A stretch of 64,000 nucleotides of DNA from Epichloe hybrida. Lineage: Eukaryota; Ascomycota; Sordariomycetes; Hypocreales; Clavicipitaceae. The translations under genes were made by a program, and so were the position numbers. Each line of letters opens with the position of its first letter. The stretch's first letter is position 1. Positions 13,997-25,905 of the stretch are shown here, one piece after another. The stretch spans positions 409,501 through 473,500 of the forward strand of contig JAFEKR010000027.1 in assembly GCA_019022495.1 (NCBI GenBank), read 5' to 3'. The notes under the pieces were generated by a model. The model searched no databases and had not been told where the DNA came from. It saw only the letters and a program-made list of their open reading frames with translations.

Positions 13997-14838
13997 TTTA
14001 TAATTAAAAGAAATATCTTAGGTTCTAAATCCTTCTAGTTAATCTTAGTGTTTTACTATCAGAGCATGTAATGTAATGTAATGTAATGTAATATTTGGGG
14101 TTTGGATGTAATGTGTAATGTAATGTGTAATTACATTACATTACAAACATTACAAATGTAATGTTAGGAGGAAAAGAAAGTGGGGTATATTAATATCTTA
14201 TAATATACTTTAGATTTTTCTCTATTAGATTAATATAAGTGTTTTTATAATAGGTATTTTATTAAATTTACTATTAAATATCTTAATTTCCTATCTTTTA
14301 GACTATTAGTTATATCTTCTAGTATAGGGTATATATAGTAAGTTTATGAGGTTAATTAGATTCTTTAAATTTTTTACATATTATGAGATATTATATTAAC
14401 TATATATCTATTTTCTTATAATTATATTTCTATTATTTTAAATAAGACTTTTTATTACTAAAAAATACCCTATATATCCCTTTTTAAATAATATAAAATA
14501 ATATATTATAAATCTAAATAATTATATTAAGAAACTATAAAACTTTTATATACCCCTATATATCCCTTTTTAAATAATATAAAATAATATATTATAAATC
14601 TAAATAACTATATTAAGAAAATATATTTTAACTTTTATATACCTTATAATTTATATTATTTATATAATTTATATTTAGAATAATATCTATTTTTATAAAT
14701 TTAATGTTTAACTTTTTTTAAATTTCTTTAATTTCTTTTTTTTCTTTTATAAAATATAGAAATAAAGTATAGGAATTTAAGAATAAAAAGTTTTAAAAAA
14801 TAGTATAATTATATAATTAAATATCTTATTTAATATAT

Positions 14839-15099
14839 TGTTAGTTACACCAAGGTCCTACGCAGGTAATAAATCCCGTATGATTGAAGTCAATAATAGT
14901 TAGTTAGTTTCTTAGCTAGGAAAGAGGGAGAAGAGAGGGAAAGTCTAGATACTAGAAAAGTAGGCGAAATCCGTATGTGGGGCACAAAAAGGGGGTGGTA
15001 AATTGATGCAGCTAATCATATCGCGTGCATTGCGCCAGACCTACAATTAGTCCGGTCTTTAGCTATGATTAAACTGATAAAAATCCGAAGGAATTAACA
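14839..15099 (-). repeat. Copia-2 3' LTR
   Basis: 261 bp, gapless match to 21342-21602. The outer left end is better preserved than the matching inner end of the other copy. Confidence 0.9.
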
Positions 15100-15239
15100 C
15101 TAGCAATCTCTCTTTTTCCTTCGTAGCTAAAGAGCTTAAAAACGCAATAAAAATTAGATTAAAGGAAAGTGTACACTAGTAGATCCCTTAATAGGAATCC
15201 GCTGCTCTAATTAGCTATCATGGCATTAGTTAATTAAAA

Positions 15240-17100
15240 TAATCCATTAGTCCTTACCTAAGCTCCTGTCTCCTAATATCGCAGGTCTCTTTACCTATCC
15301 TTTAACACAAATTATCAATTCATTCGAATTAATTAAAGAGAAAAGTAATAAATTTAGTAATGCTTTTGTTATTACATCCGCCGGATTATCATTGCCATTA
15401 ATCTATCTAACTTCGTAGATCTTATGCCTTTTGTATAATTAATAAAGGGCTATAATATTAATTATTAGTCTCTTCTCCTTTATGGTTCCTAGCTTTATAA
15501 GACATTTATATAACGAAAAAGAATTAGTATAGAGAATTATAGGAATTCAAGGTATCTTTAATTAATCCGTGATCTAATATAGAGTCGTGGAAATTACGTA
15601 GGTAATGTCTACGCCTTAAACCATGCTATATAATTCAGAGGCAAGCGCGCTATAAGTAACTCTCTTACTCTTTATTAAGCTGTACGTAATAATGTTACCT
15701 TTTACAATAAAGGTATTATTATCTTACATCATCTCGTTACTAATCATAATCACGTATCTAATCTATAAGCTCAGATCCTTATTATTAGCAAGCAATCCAT
15801 TTACAAATACAAAGAGCTTTGCCTCTTTAAGAACTAAAGGGATGTATTGCAGTCCGCGTTATTAATTCTTAATCTGCCACTTAAGGCATTTATTAAGGCA
15901 TATAATATCTTCCCCAGAGGGTTCTTAGTATTAAGCTGCAATTAACAGGTTGTAAGAAGCTTCTAGTTAACACACAGTTGCGATATAGCTTCCTTAGGCT
16001 TATTATTCTACATAGTCTTGCTTTACTATTAGGAATTAAGGATTAACTTCCTTAATCTTCTAACTCTAGCCTTTTTAGGTTAATATTAGCAAGTTATCAG
16101 TATTCTAGGTTAAGATACAGCTATTAAAGATAAGGGGATTCCTAGCAGTTAATCATTGCTTTTCTTTAGCTATAAAATTAGCCTTCTAGAGCTCTTTCTC
16201 TTCTTTTTGGAAGAAGTTATTATCACTTAGGCCTAATATATCGTCAGTTTGCATTCCAACGATGCCAAAGAGGTTCTTATCATTTAGAGCTATAATTAAT
16301 AAGCAGGGATTATAGGTTAAAGTTGTTATATTAAGGTTATCCCTATAGTAACGGAAGTACATTACCCACTAGTAGGTTCTAGCCTCTACAATCCCGTAAA
16401 GAAGTCTAATCAATTCAATTATAGTCCCTTTTAAAAAGAGATATATAATTTGCTTTAGCAATCTCACGATAATTAGCCTTATTAGCACTATGTGCAATTA
16501 AGTATAGGCTTGCGTAATATCACGAATCTAAAGGTAAATACCTCTTTTTCTTAATAATAGAGCGATAGCTATAATAAGTCGTTGGCTTGCTTGTTAAATC
16601 GTTAGCAATTACGTTAGGATAAATTCCTTTCCTTTGTCATTATAGCCTTGTACAACAAGACAAGATTTCTTGTACAGCAAGTCTATTCCTTTACCTTTAA
16701 TCTCTCTAACTATATAAGAATTAAAGATTCTATGACCTCCGTGCTTCGCTAGGTTAAATTTAATAAATTTAAATATATCGCAAGCTTGTAAAGCATTAAT
16801 CTTAGCTTAATTAGATTACTTAAAGGGTTTTCCTAGGGTCGTAATCTTCCCTTCTTAGCGGAGCTAAAGGGCGAGGTTCTAATTAGCCTCTTCCTTCACT
16901 ATAAGGAATGCTATACTTAGCATCCCTCTAGTTATAACCTCTTAAATAAAGGCCTCCTCTTAATCTTTATTTATAAGTATATAAAGCTAAACTAGGCTAA
17001 TATCCTTCTTAGGGCTATAAGGTCTTCTTTTCCTTACTTTTATTCCTTTAGGGTGTAGTAATAAATCTTTAACTTAATAGCTTCCCCTTAAGGCCTTTTA
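15240..17100 (-). pseudogene. Copia-2 pol 3' remnant (RNase H end)
   Basis: Minus-strand reading near 15340-15500 gives ALYKLYKRHKIYEV followed by INGNDNPADVITKA, the C-terminal RNase H region of Copia Pol. Upstream reverse transcriptase should occupy the rest by family order; I read only fragments. Confidence 0.6.
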
Positions 17101-19587
17101 GGCTTTATAAGCCTCTTTATTAGACTCTCCTATACTTATAAATTACACTATAAGGGCCTTTCTTAGTCTCCCTTACTTTCTCTTAGCTAGTACCTACAGC
17201 TCTTTACCTTCTTCTATTAGAGGATTTCTTTTATTAGTAGCAGTTAGTTATATAGCTTCTCCTTCCTTTACATTACTTAGCTATTACTCTAGCAGATTAT
17301 AGGGCTTTATCTCCTACTACTCTAGCCCCTTTATAGTATACAAGTCTTTATAATAAGGCTTTACTACTATAAAGCAAAACTTCACTAGGCTATAGGGTAT
17401 ATTAACTATATAGGTCTCTCTATCAGTAGCAAGTAGCTTATAAGGGCTATACTAGCCACCCTTCTCTCTTCACACACGTACATTAGCCTACAGAGGCAGC
17501 TAATATATAAGCGCTATATCAGGGCCGTTCTAGGCTTTAAGGGTATTACAAACCTACTATAAAGCTAGATAGCGGCAGACTTTATTAGTAGCTTTACAAA
17601 TTACTTTAGCATATTAAATAATAAAGATGCTTAGTGGTAACTTATCTATTATTTATAGGTAGCCTCTAAAGACTAGTAGGGTTAGGATAATACTATTTAG
17701 GCCTGTAAAGTCATTAATCGCTTTAATAGCCATTTAAAGATATTATTCCAGCGTAAGTTCTATTCTAATTAAGTCTATAATAATGTCATAAGCTTAGCAT
17801 AAAGGTCCGTAATATCTCTTAACCTTTCCGATGCTATTATAAGCTTTAATCAGCATCTTATTAGTCTTAATTAATATTAGTTAAGCATAGTGCTTAAACT
17901 TAGCGGAAGCGAAGTTATTACTAGCGTTATGTATAATCTATTCTAGAGGTCCGAGATAAGTGTTAATCTAACATTCGCGGATAGCGTCCTAGATATCTTA
18001 AGCCTTTTGCTTCTTTAGATTAAGGAATTAGGCTACCTAGAACAATATTACTAAATTAACAATATAAAGCACTAGTTAGCTATTAATTTGCACAATATTA
18101 ACAATAATCTCATAGTTGAATTTGTAGTTATCTTTGATTGTAAACTTAAATCAACCAGGGGCCTTTCTATGTATCTAGCAATAGTAGCAGACTTTAGTTA
18201 ATTCCTTAATTACCTAGCGTTTAACTTTATGACTAGCTTAGTGAAGGATCTTTATAAGCTATTAAACAGAAGGGTAACTAAGTTAACGATGCAATTAACG
18301 AATATCCCCTTCTAAAAGGTAGAAGGTAACTATTTCCTTCACTTCTAGTAACTACTAAGGATGTCCCTATTATCACACGATAGGTATAGTCTTATTGCCT
18401 TAGATAAGTATATTAGTAAGGTTATTAATCTTAACTTGCATTTTATCTATATTAGTAATTAAGAAGAGAAAGGGGGTAGCTATATTAAGGATGTAAAATT
18501 TAAGCTCTCTAAGTTCCATGGGCATATGAAGGATTTCTCTCGTAACTGCTAATCTGGCGCTAAATATAACGATTTAGGGCTTACAGGGGATCACTTTTAG
18601 TAAAGGCATTAATCTTAATAAGGCCTTTACTTATGCCTCTCCTATAGTTAACTTTCCTATAGCGCTAGTGTTAGGCATAATCCCTCTAAAGACCTCTTTA
18701 GAATAGCGTTCTTTAGAGACATAGCAAATTAAGCCTTTATCGCACTTTTATGGCTTATAAAGCTCCTACCTAAGGAATATGTGTTAGAAGGCTTAATTAT
18801 TTAGGGTTGTAAGAACATTAATATTAGCGGTGTTATAGTTAGTCTATAGTCCTAAACAGAAGAATTATATAATACTCAGATATGCTATTAATAGTAGATC
18901 CTTAACATTATTATTATTATCTTTAGCTTCCATATAAGCTATAAGATATGCTTCCTAATTCTTACCTAAGCCTTTATTAGGCTTATCCTTATTCTGCCCT
19001 TCGTAAGAGGCAAGGAATGCTTAGAATCTCTTTTCTAAAGGGGGTGTATAGTATGTCTTACTAGCCCACCAGTAGTCTTTCTCCTTTTAATACTCTTTAG
19101 TAAAGTAATTAGAAAACTAGTAGCTACTCTTACTACACATAAAGCAGCGCTTAGTGCTTAGCCTAGGGCTTTATCTATAATAGCTTCCTCCGCTACAGGA
19201 TTATTATCTATACTAATAGTTAGTAAACATAGCCTCTAGAGAGTCTTCTTATTAGTACTAAAGGTATTAGGAGGACTTCTTATTTAATTCCGCAATAGTA
19301 ATTACCTTATAGAGGTCTCTAGCAAGACTCTTAAAGCCTGCGGAGTGCATATATTCCACCATCTGACATTCGGGCACACTAGCTACAGCATTTAAGGCTT
19401 ACTTATAGAGTTTAGTATCTACTATTTCAGCAGGGTATAGGCCTCTATGGATTTTCTTAAGGGTTAATAACATAATCTTAAGGTAATTAAGCTTGCTTTT
19501 ATTAGGGTTCTTCTTAATTATGCTCTTTAGCATTATACTACTCCACTTATAGCAATAGAATTACTAGTTACTTTCTATCTTAAAGCG

Positions 19588-19812
19588 TTAACAAATATAA
19601 GCAATTATCTCCTTATAGGAATAGTTATTCCCAAAGAGGTAATCAAGGTAATATTGCTTAGCATCACCTATCAATATAATAGGGAAAGCCTTCCAATAAT
19701 ACGTTCTAGGAAGGTTAATTTTATTACACTTATTTTCAAAGAGCGTAATCTTTAGCATCAAGAAGTCATATAGCTTTCCACTATAGCGGTCGCTATCCTT
19801 ATACATCTTCAT
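19588..19812 (-). pseudogene. Copia-2 gag-like fragment
   Basis: A 74-aa open stretch containing YSGKLYDFLMLKITLFENKC and AFPIILIGDAKQYYLDYLF. This matches the fungal Copia gag pattern, in which a short FxG..NF..KL..F..xC block is followed by AFPxML..A..YY. It is a surviving piece between RIP stops, not an independent gene. Confidence 0.65.
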
Positions 19813-21341
19813 AAGCTCCGAGATCTTCTTTGTAATCTAATCTTCAGAGGGGAATTACTATAAAGGCACAAGTTATAAATAACAGTCCACCAGTCGTTCT
19901 TAATAACGATTATCCGGATGGAGCTATTAATATAATAGGGATTGTCGCAGGGGTTCTTATAAGGGTTTAAGCACTCTCTAGGGTTAGGGAAGGTTAATTT
20001 CTAGGGTAGGTTATTAGGGCTATTAATATTAAGGCTCTAGGGGTTCAGAAGATCATAGTCTTTCTTATAATCTTTCTTATAACCAAAGGGGCATTAAGGT
20101 TTAATAAAGCACTTCCTTAAGTAATACTAGGATTAAATATCCTAGGCCTTGCCTAACAAGGACGCCGTAATCTCATAAAGAATTACGTAATTCTCTAATA
20201 ACATCCTTAGATACCCTTTTAAAGGTGTCTTTAGACTAGCCTTCAAAGTCTTCTTAGAATGATTCCTATAGGTTATTATCTCTCTATCCTTAATGCTTAC
20301 TAAGGTTAATAAATCTCGCAATTTAGTTATTAAGCTTAAGCTATATAGCAGTGTCTAGATCTAGCTTAACAGATTCTTTCTAGTTATACGAGAATTCGTA
20401 AGTAAGCTATTAAAGGCATAGGGGTAAGTCATGCCTTTAAGGTCTCTTAGGGGTAATAATTAAAGCCTTACTATCACCAGTAGCCCTTCCTCTTATAAAA
20501 GGTCCAGATTCCTCTGCTATCTTTAACTATAAAAGGAACGTTACTAATTTATTATTTTTACTACTAATTAAGCTCCTATATTTGCCTGTCGCTATTATAA
20601 GGTTCTTCTTTCGCATTTCAGGAGCGTTATTGCTCTAATAAAATTAGAAGATCGCGAAAACAGGAAAAATGAAAGAAAAAAAACAGCAGAAGTAGCAAAA
20701 GTAGTAACAAGAATAAATTAATAAGGATAAAGAAAGCAACATAAGTTCTAAAAGTAACTAGAAAGTAATAGGAAAAGTAATAAGGGAATAACAGGAATTA
20801 CCACTTCCTGTTTTTTATAAAAAGGAGGGAAGGAGGTAATCTCTCTCTCTTGCTAACAAGCACAGGGCAAACAGCACTAATAATAAAGGGGGCAAAAAAA
20901 ACAAGTAGTAAATGCTTATAAGAAGAGATTAAAGGTCTGTCAGATAAAGGGAATATTTATAGAGAAGTTATAGATGTGTCAGCTAGCTTAGCTAAGGTTG
21001 TTTAACGTTAGGTTCGAAATAAATACCTCGCGGCAATAGATTCAGTTATTCAGTTAGTTTTCTCGTAATAGACGATAAAATCAACAATTAATAACAATAT
21101 CCTGGATAGATATAACGAAGTTATATCCCTAAGCCTAAGGGTTAATAGATTAATTCCTTAGAAGCCTAACAAGCCCGTAACTAGGATTCTAGTCTCTTCC
21201 TTTAGCATACTTATGTAGTTATACCTCTCTACCACAATAACCATTATGGCATAACAAGGGGTAGTGGTAGTAGCATCTATAGAAATGTCTTTTCTTATAA
21301 TACCTAGCTTATCTATAGTTATGAAGTCAACCACTAATTAG

Positions 21342-21602
21342 TATTAGTTACACCAAGGTCCTACATAGGTAATAAATCCCGTATGATTAAAGTTAATAAT
21401 AGTTAGTTAGTTTCTTAGCTAGGAAAGAGGGAGAAGAGAGGGAAAGTCTAGATACTAGAAAAGTAAGCGAAATCCGTATGTAGGGCACAAAAAGGGGGTG
21501 GCGAATTAATGCAGCCAATCATATCACGTGCATCGCGCCGGACCCACAATTGGTCCGGTCTTTGGCCACGATTGAACCGATGAAGATCCGAAGGAATTAA
21601 CA
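21342..21602 (-). repeat. Copia-2 5' LTR
   Basis: 261 bp. The outer right 110 bp are strikingly GC-rich for the island, while the matching bases of the 3' LTR are AT-shifted. Confidence 0.9.
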
Positions 21603-22924
21603 TATATATTATTTAAAAAAAGCTTTATTTACTAGATTTAAAATAATAAGGTTATTATATAGAATTAATATAGCTTATATTAGAAAGTAAGTCCAAAAGT
21701 AAGTCTTATTAATTATTATCCTTACTAATCTATAGGTTATTTACTTAGATATATATAATTTTCTTTTAACAAGAAGGCATATCTCAAAGTGGGTCTAAAA
21801 GTGGGTCTAAAAGTGGGTCTGATTAATAATCCTTACTAATTTATAGCTTATTTACTTAGATATTTATGATTTTCTATTAAAAAGAAAGTATATCTAAAAG
21901 TGGGTCTAAAAGTGGATCTTATTAATTATTATTCTTACTAATTTATAGCTTATTTGCTTAGATCCTTAATTCCTTATGATTTTCTACTAATAAGAAGGTA
22001 TATTTTAAAATGGGTCTAAAAGTGGGTCCGATTAATAATCCTTACTAATTTATAGCTTATTTGCTTAGATATTTATGATTTTCTGTTAAAAAGAAGGTAT
22101 ATCTTAAAATTAGGCCTTAAAGTGGGCCTTACTAATAATAGTACTAATAGTATTAACTTCTTTATAGCTTATTTACTTAGATAGTAATAATTTTCTATAA
22201 AAGAAAGTATATCTTAAAGTAAGTCTAAAAGTAAGTCTTTTTATTTATAGTTATAACTTATATTTACTAATATACTTAGTTTTATACTATTTTTTATTAG
22301 AAAAAGTATATTTAAAACTAAGTCTTAAATTTTTTCTTAGAAGTAAGCTTAAAAAATAAGTTTTATTAGTTTAATTAGTCTTAATAGCTATAATTAAGGA
22401 TAATATAATAAATAAACCTTAATTTATATTTTTATAAACCTAATATAAACTTACTTATAGGTAAATTAAGTTTATAACTATTTATTTCTAATTATCTAAC
22501 CTTAATAATAAAAAATAAAAAATAATTACAAATAATTACATGTAATGTAATGTAATGTAATGTGATGCTCTGTTTACTATAATATTAGTAGTAGATTAAG
22601 AGGTATAGGAAATAAAGATATTATAGAGGTTTAAAGGATTATAAGTAAAGCTATTATCTTTGCCCCTTAGTAAGTTTAATTAAATAATTAAGGATAGGTT
22701 AGGATAGTTACTAACTAGGCCTTAATTAAGTTAATAAGCTTAGATTTAGTATAAAGCTAGTTATAGTTACTTAAGGTAAAAGAAAAGCTAGAATATACTT
22801 CTTCCTTAGCATATTTAGTATCTTAGAGTAGCACTTTCTTTTTTATAAGGTAAGTCCTTAATACTAATACCTCTTCTATAAACCTTGCTAATCTATAGTA
22901 TTTATAAAGATAACTACTAATTAG

Positions 22925-23220
22925 TATTAGTATTTACAGGATACTATTAACCTATGTATAGGGTTTTTAGGGTAAACTAAAGTATACGTAATTATTATAT
23001 ATTCTAGTCTATCTCCGTAAGTAAAAGAGGGATTAAATAGAAGTAAAGAGAGTGCGCTATTTATTATAGGAAAAGGGGCCTTAATTAGGGTTATTGGCAA
23101 AGAGGCCACATATACTAACGCCAATCGCGGCGCGGTCGGGCCGGATATGTAGGTCCGCGATGCAACGCGCCTAGCTAATCAGAGGCGCGCAGCCTTGTTG
23201 ATATCATGCTTGTTCCAACA
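22925..23220 (-). repeat. Copia-1 5' LTR
   Basis: 296 bp partner of 1578-1873. Here the outer (right) end, about 23110-23220, keeps many G and C bases that are decayed in the other copy, so the pattern mirrors that of the 3' LTR. Confidence 0.9.
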
Positions 23221-23987
23221 ATAACCTTTAGCTTATAATATTAATTTTATAGTGTTTTTAAAAGCTAGGCTTACTATAAAGAGCCTTATATAGGCTATAT
23301 TACCTCTATAAGCATATTAACTATAATAATAATAATACCTAAGACACCCTTCTTAGCCTTAGAGGCGCCTAGGCATTACTAGTAGTATTATAGGAGCTTT
23401 ATAAATATATCCTTTAATTTATATTAAAGAAGGAATTCGAAATCCTCTATTAGATACTAAGGGATATCTTCCTTAAGCTTTATAACTAGCTTTATATTAA
23501 TACCTTAGTAAGCTCTTTATAATATTAATTAATTAAGTAAAAGATAATAATTTTCTTGTGAATTTATATATATAATAAGCCACAGAGGAATATAAAGTCT
23601 TAATTTCTACTATCCTAAGCATTAGTATCTTAAATTTTTTATAAGCTTATTAATCTAATAAGGTATTTATATATAGTCTTTATTTATTAGCTAAAGCTAT
23701 AGTTAGTCTTGCTATTTATAAAGCTAAATAAGAAGTTCCTTTAATTTAATAGTGTAATTAGTGCTATTAATAGCATATATATACTATCATTTATTTTACT
23801 AAATTAGTAGTAGAGATACTAGTTAAGGAAGAATAATATCTTATAAAATATGCTAGTAGCTATAAGCTTTAAGGAATTATTCCTCTATATACTAGTAAGC
23901 GCTAAAGGTTTTATTAATAATAGTACCTTATTATAGATTGCATTCTTAAAGTCCTTTATAATCCCTTAAGGCTAATTTTATCTTAGT

Positions 23988-24330
23988 AACTTAGGATTTA
24001 GCTTATATTATAGCCTTATTACGCTATTTTTAAGGGTTTAATATTATTTATAAGACTAGAGGGAAGCTTATAAGTACCCTAATAATAAGAAGGAGCTCTT
24101 TAACTTCTAGCATATATAATTATAAGTGGTTATAAAGTGTTATTTTAGGTAATATAAGTAAAAGTAAAAGATAATTTGCTATAGCATTACTAAGTATAAA
24201 TTTCTTATATAAATTAAGATAATCTATGCTATTATAGCCCTCTCTAACTTTATTAAGTTATAGGGAAAGAAGCTATATAACTTTAAAGTAAAAGAGAAAG
24301 AATTATTACTTATAAATAAGCATAAAGCGC
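23988..24330 (+). pseudogene. Decayed Harbinger DDE transposase (DDE_Tnp_4) C-terminal part
   Basis: Plus-strand reading with stops gives LGFSLYYSLITLFLRV, then NNKKELFNF.H, then KIICYSITKYKFLI and IYAIIALSNFIK. Allowing for RIP (Arg and Gln codons turned to stops), this follows the PIF/Harbinger transposase end: DAGFxL..L..P(Y/F)RGVRYHL, then ELFNxRHAxxRNVxERxFGxLKRRF(K/R)I, then ALxNFI. The frame is collinear for about 110 codons. The N-terminal part was separated by the Copia-1 insertion at 1577/23221. The solo LTR at 24373 cuts in just downstream. Confidence 0.72.
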
Positions 24331-24372
24331 TTAAAATAGCTACTACACAAGCATTATTACTTCTTATAGGCT

Positions 24373-24638
24373 GTTAGGAGCACGGAGGCTAGGGAGTTGC
24401 GGATAGGACAGTTACATAATAAAGCCCTTAGGTAAGCCTTAGCTTACGCAAATAACTAAGTAACTACTAGATAGCTATGTGCATATAGTAAGGTATTTAG
24501 ATAAGGACTGCTTATAAGAGATATAAAAGGTTAGAGTTTAAGACCTTTATATACCTACCCCTAAGTAGTAGCTCTCTAGCTATGACTAAGAACCTTAGCC
24601 TTCACTCCGTTTATATCTCTCCCACCACAGTCGTGACA
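24373..24638 (-). repeat. Solo LTR of the Gypsy-2 family
   Basis: 266 bp starting TGTTAGGAGC and ending GTGACA, with perfect duplication TAGGC (24368-24372 and 24639-24643). It is an inverted copy of the Gypsy-2 LTRs (25639-25905 and 43781-44047). One LTR with a clean duplication means an element inserted here and was then lost by LTR-LTR recombination. It is the least RIP-mutated member of the three. Confidence 0.88.
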
Positions 24639-24639
24639 T

Positions 24640-25633
24640 AGGCCTTATAGGCTATAAAATTCAGAAAAAGATAGCACAGTAGCTTTAGAGGCTTTAGTAA
24701 AGTAGTAATATAGATAAAAAGATACGCATTTAATGAATTCAATAGTGTTATTAATAAAATTCTAACTAATATAATAATAATATTATAGGTTAAAAAGTAA
24801 TAAATATACATAGCCTGTAAACCTTAATAAAAAGCCTTGCTTCTACTAGTAAATAGTATTAATACTAAAATTTAACTTAATCCACGCTTTCTTCGCCTCT
24901 TTTAATAATAATAAGTTCTAAATTAGAGGATTTAGTTAATCTTACTTTAACCATAATATAACTCTAATAATCATGCTTATTCCAAACTCTTTACTATATA
25001 ATTAATAGTCCTTAACTACCTTCTTAATATTATTAGCCCCTATAGCTCTTTAGGTAATAATATACCTCTTTAAGCCTTGCATTTAAGGCCTGAGAATATT
25101 AAATACTACCTCTAAGAGCTCTTTTGCCTATGCTATAGCCTAATGCTTCTATATACTTTATAGTAATAAATTTAGCTATAATCTAGTAGGCATAGCCCTA
25201 GTAAAGCTTATTTAAGAGCTTTATAGGTTTAGTATTAAGGAAGTAGCTATATTATTAGTACTTTACTTTATAATATTAGGTTAAGACTAACTTTAATACT
25301 ACTAATTATCTTTAAGTAAATCTTCTTTATCTAGGAGCTTAATAAGATTATAAGCCTTATTACTAGGGTATTATATATTAGCACCTTCTCTTTAAGTCTT
25401 ATTTTTATTATCTTTAGACTTATTAAAGCTATTTTCTAATAACTCTTCTTATGCCCTTCTAGTAGTAGTAAAGCTTTTAGTATCTTAGGCTTTAATAACT
25501 ATATTACTAGCTTTATAGTCTTCTAAGAAGACCTTTACTTACTTCTCTCTTATAATAGATTTATTTATAATAAGAGGCTTTACTATAATATATTTACTAA
25601 ACCTTCTATATATTTAGTTAATAAAATTAGCGG
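24640..25633 (-). pseudogene. Harbinger interior, possible second decayed ORF
   Basis: Minus-strand reading of about 24880-25130 gives a protein-like run including VVFNILRPxMQGLKRYII and KKVVKDYxLYSKEFGISM with few stops. I do not recognise the family. In PIF/Harbinger elements a second Myb/SANT-like ORF often accompanies the transposase, so this could be its remnant, but the sequence does not show a clear Myb motif. Confidence 0.35.
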
Positions 25634-25638
25634 TTTAC

Positions 25639-25905
25639 TATCACGACTATGGTGGGAGAGATATAAACGGAGTAAAGGCTAAGGTTCTTAGTTATAGCTA
25701 GAGAGCTACTACTTAAAGGTAAGTGCATAAAGGTCTTAAACTCTAACCTTCTATATCTCTTATAGGCAGTCCTTATCTAAATACCTTACTATATGTATAT
25801 AGCTATTTAGTAGCTACTTAGTTATCCGTGTAAGCTAAGGCTTACCTAAGGGCTCTATTATATAACTATCCTATCCGTAACTCCCTAGCCTCCATACTCC
25901 TAATA
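25639..25905 (-). repeat. Gypsy-2 3' LTR
   Basis: 267 bp. The outer left end keeps the CACGACT..GGTGGGAGAG bases that are decayed in 43781-44047. Confidence 0.88.

Larger units (their letters stand above)
14839..21602 (-). mobile_element. Copia-2, LTR retrotransposon
   Basis: Two 261-bp LTRs (14839-15099 and 21342-21602) starting TGTTAGTTAC and ending TTAACA bound a 6.76-kb element. The perfect target duplication is TATAT (14834-14838 and 21603-21607). It lies inside hAT-like copy 1. Minus-strand coding is shown by a gag-like segment at 19588-19812 and an RNase H tail near 15340-15500 (GNDNPADVITKA, the fungal Copia pattern DNPAD..TKA). It is the innermost and therefore probably the youngest insertion of the left half, and is less decayed than Copia-1. 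Confidence 0.88.
14060..22572 (+). mobile_element. hAT-like non-autonomous element, copy 1 (split by Copia-2)
   Basis: The ends are CAGAGCAT and ATGCTCTG, flanked by a perfect 8-bp duplication TTTACTAT (14052-14059 and 22573-22580). An 8-bp duplication and CA..TG ends fit the hAT superfamily. Without Copia-2 and one copy of its duplication it is about 1.74 kb. Subterminal blocks at both ends are runs of GTAAT/ATTAC pentamers able to form long hairpins. The right part (about 21700-22300) holds tandem units of about 105 bp with repeated AGTGGGTCTAAA segments. No transposase is visible. It lies in the short 3'-gag/leader segment of Copia-1. Confidence 0.82.
1578..23220 (-). mobile_element. Copia-1, LTR retrotransposon split by nested insertions
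   Basis: Two 296-bp LTRs (1578-1873 and 22925-23220) start TGTT and end AACA. They are flanked by the perfect 5-bp duplication ATAAC (1573-1577 and 23221-23225). With the nested Gypsy-1 and hAT-like insertions removed, the element is about 6.3 kb, normal for Copia. On the minus strand near 2150-2260 the translation gives a decayed Copia RNase H tail (..NNNLTNIFIKVLLNKVF.., matching the family pattern DNPAD..TKA..NK). Because this lies next to the 1578-1873 LTR, that LTR is the 3' one. Differences between the two LTRs are almost all C/T or G/A, as RIP produces. No intact reading frame remains. Confidence 0.88.

Noticed and set aside
24611..24811. 66-codon minus-strand frame with hydrophobic residues
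   Set aside because: It overlaps the solo LTR end and RIP-mutated DNA; hydrophobicity comes from AT-rich codons.
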